From: a virus
Virus record (IMG/VR): IMGVR_UViG_3300042894_000659
Location: 1 to 40,088 of that record
Strand: one strand, 5' to 3'
DNA length: 40,088 nucleotides
The notes under the pieces were generated by a model. It was not told where the DNA came from, searched no databases, and saw only the letters and a list, made by a program, of their open reading frames with translations. The translations under genes were made by a program, and so were the position numbers. Positions 39,097 through 40,088 of this stretch are shown piece after piece. Position 1 is the stretch's first letter. Each line of letters opens with the position of its first letter.

Positions 39097-40088
39097 ATGC
39101 CTGTACAAACACAGATACTAACAAGACGTGGTACTGCTGCATCCTGGACTTCTACCAACCCTACGTTGGGTGCTGGTGAAATCGGGTATGAAACAGATAC
39201 CGGAAGATTTAAGATAGGTACAGGCGCTGCAGCTTGGGCCTCACTAGGATACTTTAATAGAGACCCGTTAACTACTAAGGGTGACCTCTATACCTTCTCT
39301 ACAACCGATGATCGCCTAGCTGTCGGAGCCAATGGGGAAACTCTCGTAGCAGATAGTTCCACTTCAACAGGCTTGCGCTATAACCCACAAAATGCCTTAG
39401 CCAATCCAGTCATTAACGGCGGTATGGATAACTGGCAACGCGGAACCTCAATCTCGGTTACTGCAAGCGCTGGTTATACATATACCGCAGACCGTTGGTG
39501 TTTAACTACTAACGCAAACCAAGCAATGACAATTTCACGCCAAACAACGGGTGATACAACAAATCTTCCAAACATACAATACGCCTTGCGTTTTCAGCGT
39601 AATTCAGGACAGACGGGTGTCGCGGCACTTTACAATTTTAGTTCTTTTGAGTCTGTTAATTCTATTCCTTTTGCAGGAAAAACAGTCACTATGTCTTTTT
39701 ACGCTAGAGCAGGTGCTAATTATTCGCAGACTTCAAATGGCTTAGGTTGTGGTGTTAATACGGGAACAGGAACAGACCAACAATATTTTAGTATGACAGG
39801 TGCAGCAAGTCCATTAAGTTCAACAGTAACTTTGACAACAACTTGGCAACGATTTGTAGTGACTGGAACAATCGGTGCAACTGCAACACAACTTGCGCCG
39901 TGGTTTACTTTTACACCAACAGGTACGGCTGGGGCTAATGATTACTACGAAGTGACAGGTGTGCAGATTGACCTAGGCACTTATACCGCTTCAACTGCAC
40001 CAAGTTTCCGCAGGTCTGGCGGAACAATCCAAGGAGAATTAGCCGCTTGTCAAAGGTATTACTTCCGTTGGACTGCAACAGACCTTTA
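39097..40088 (+). CDS. Tail fibre / receptor-binding protein, variant B (3' partial)
   Basis: AGAAGGAAATAAC precedes the ATG. Residues 1-50 form an Mtd-N-like fibre base (TRRGTAASWTSTNPTLGAGE, IGYETDTGRFKIG). The shared linker (KGDLYTFSTTDDRLAVGANG) follows, then ANPVINGGMDNWQRGTS, a lectin-like module related to but different from variant A, and the shared GGTIQGELAACQRYYFRW. The frame remains open to the last base. Variant B is 634 bases between shared blocks against 568 in variant A. The gene continues past the contig end, presumably at base 769 of a circular genome. Confidence 0.88.
   Translation, partial: MPVQTQILTRRGTAASWTSTNPTLGAGEIGYETDTGRFKIGTGAAAWASLGYFNRDPLTTKGDLYTFSTTDDRLAVGANGETLVADSSTSTGLRYNPQNALANPVINGGMDNWQRGTSISVTASAGYTYTADRWCLTTNANQAMTISRQTTGDTTNLPNIQYALRFQRNSGQTGVAALYNFSSFESVNSIPFAGKTVTMSFYARAGANYSQTSNGLGCGVNTGTGTDQQYFSMTGAASPLSSTVTLTTTWQRFVVTGTIGATATQLAPWFTFTPTGTAGANDYYEVTGVQIDLGTYTASTAPSFRRSGGTIQGELAACQRYYFRWTATDL
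39255..39381. repeat. Direct repeat, copy 2 (tail-fibre 5' shared block)
   Basis: These 127 bases are identical to 1-127. In variant B they are followed by the alternative lectin-like module. See the copy at 1-127. Confidence 0.97.
40016..40088. repeat. Direct repeat, copy 2 (tail-fibre 3' shared block), at window end
   Basis: These 73 bases match 696-768 with one mismatch at 40029/709. The last 59 bases are identical. The window stops inside the repeat. Confidence 0.95.

Noticed and set aside
39097-39246. Possible diversity-generating retroelement, suggested by the Mtd-N-like fibre start and variable fibre
   Set aside because: No reverse transcriptase gene and no template/variable repeat pair with adenine-specific changes was seen. 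The fibre variants differ along their whole module, not at scattered adenines.

Overview
The window reads as essentially one complete genome of a temperate, podovirus-like tailed phage of an actinobacterium, assembled as a single contig of about 40.1 kb with a true genome length of about 39.25 kb. The host assignment rests on a WhiB-family iron-sulfur regulator (7700-7975), a family confined to Actinobacteria and their phages, and on the moderate, not high, GC content. That combination suggests a low-GC, perhaps freshwater, actinobacterium; the habitat is inference. TAA, TAG and TGA all act as stops. I found no tRNA, CRISPR array or insertion sequence.

Layout. (1) 1-4842, rightward: end of a tail fibre, a tyrosine integrase lying inside the tail block, a large tail protein, and a lysis cassette (two small membrane proteins around an M15-type peptidase) closed by a strong terminator. 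(2) 4847-5492, leftward: an HNH nuclease and a zinc-ribbon protein. (3) 5562-12758, rightward replication and takeover operon: a proteasome/HslV-like Ntn hydrolase, Cas4-like nuclease, WhiB, RecA-fold ATPase, resolvase-like nuclease, two-piece primase, Nmad1-like protein, Dam-like methyltransferase, sigma-like factor, another nuclease-fold protein and zinc ribbons, ending in a bidirectional terminator. (4) 12775-17046, leftward: about 17 tightly overlapping small genes, including a sliding clamp, a transglycosylase-like wall enzyme and a cytosine methyltransferase. (5) 17047-17831: a mostly gene-free, palindrome-rich control region. (6) 17832-40088, rightward virion genes: terminase, portal, a 1576-residue virion protein, scaffold, capsid protein, many small basic proteins, a collagen-like fibre, a glycosyltransferase, a tail adaptor and the tail fibre.

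How it works together. The phage brings its own helicase-like ATPase, primase parts and clamp but no recognisable DNA polymerase, so it probably uses the host replicase. Transcription is likely redirected by WhiB and the sigma-like protein. Virions are probably short-tailed, with fibres built from an Mtd-N-like base and an exchangeable lectin-like module.

Most notable observations: the two window ends carry two different versions of the same tail-fibre gene, joined to common sequence by a 127-base identical block on one side and a 73-base near-identical block on the other; a phage Ntn hydrolase that keeps the catalytic residues of proteasome/HslV beta subunits; a ten-G tract inside the cytosine methyltransferase gene that could switch it on and off; and a glycosyltransferase directly after a Thr-rich collagen-like fibre.
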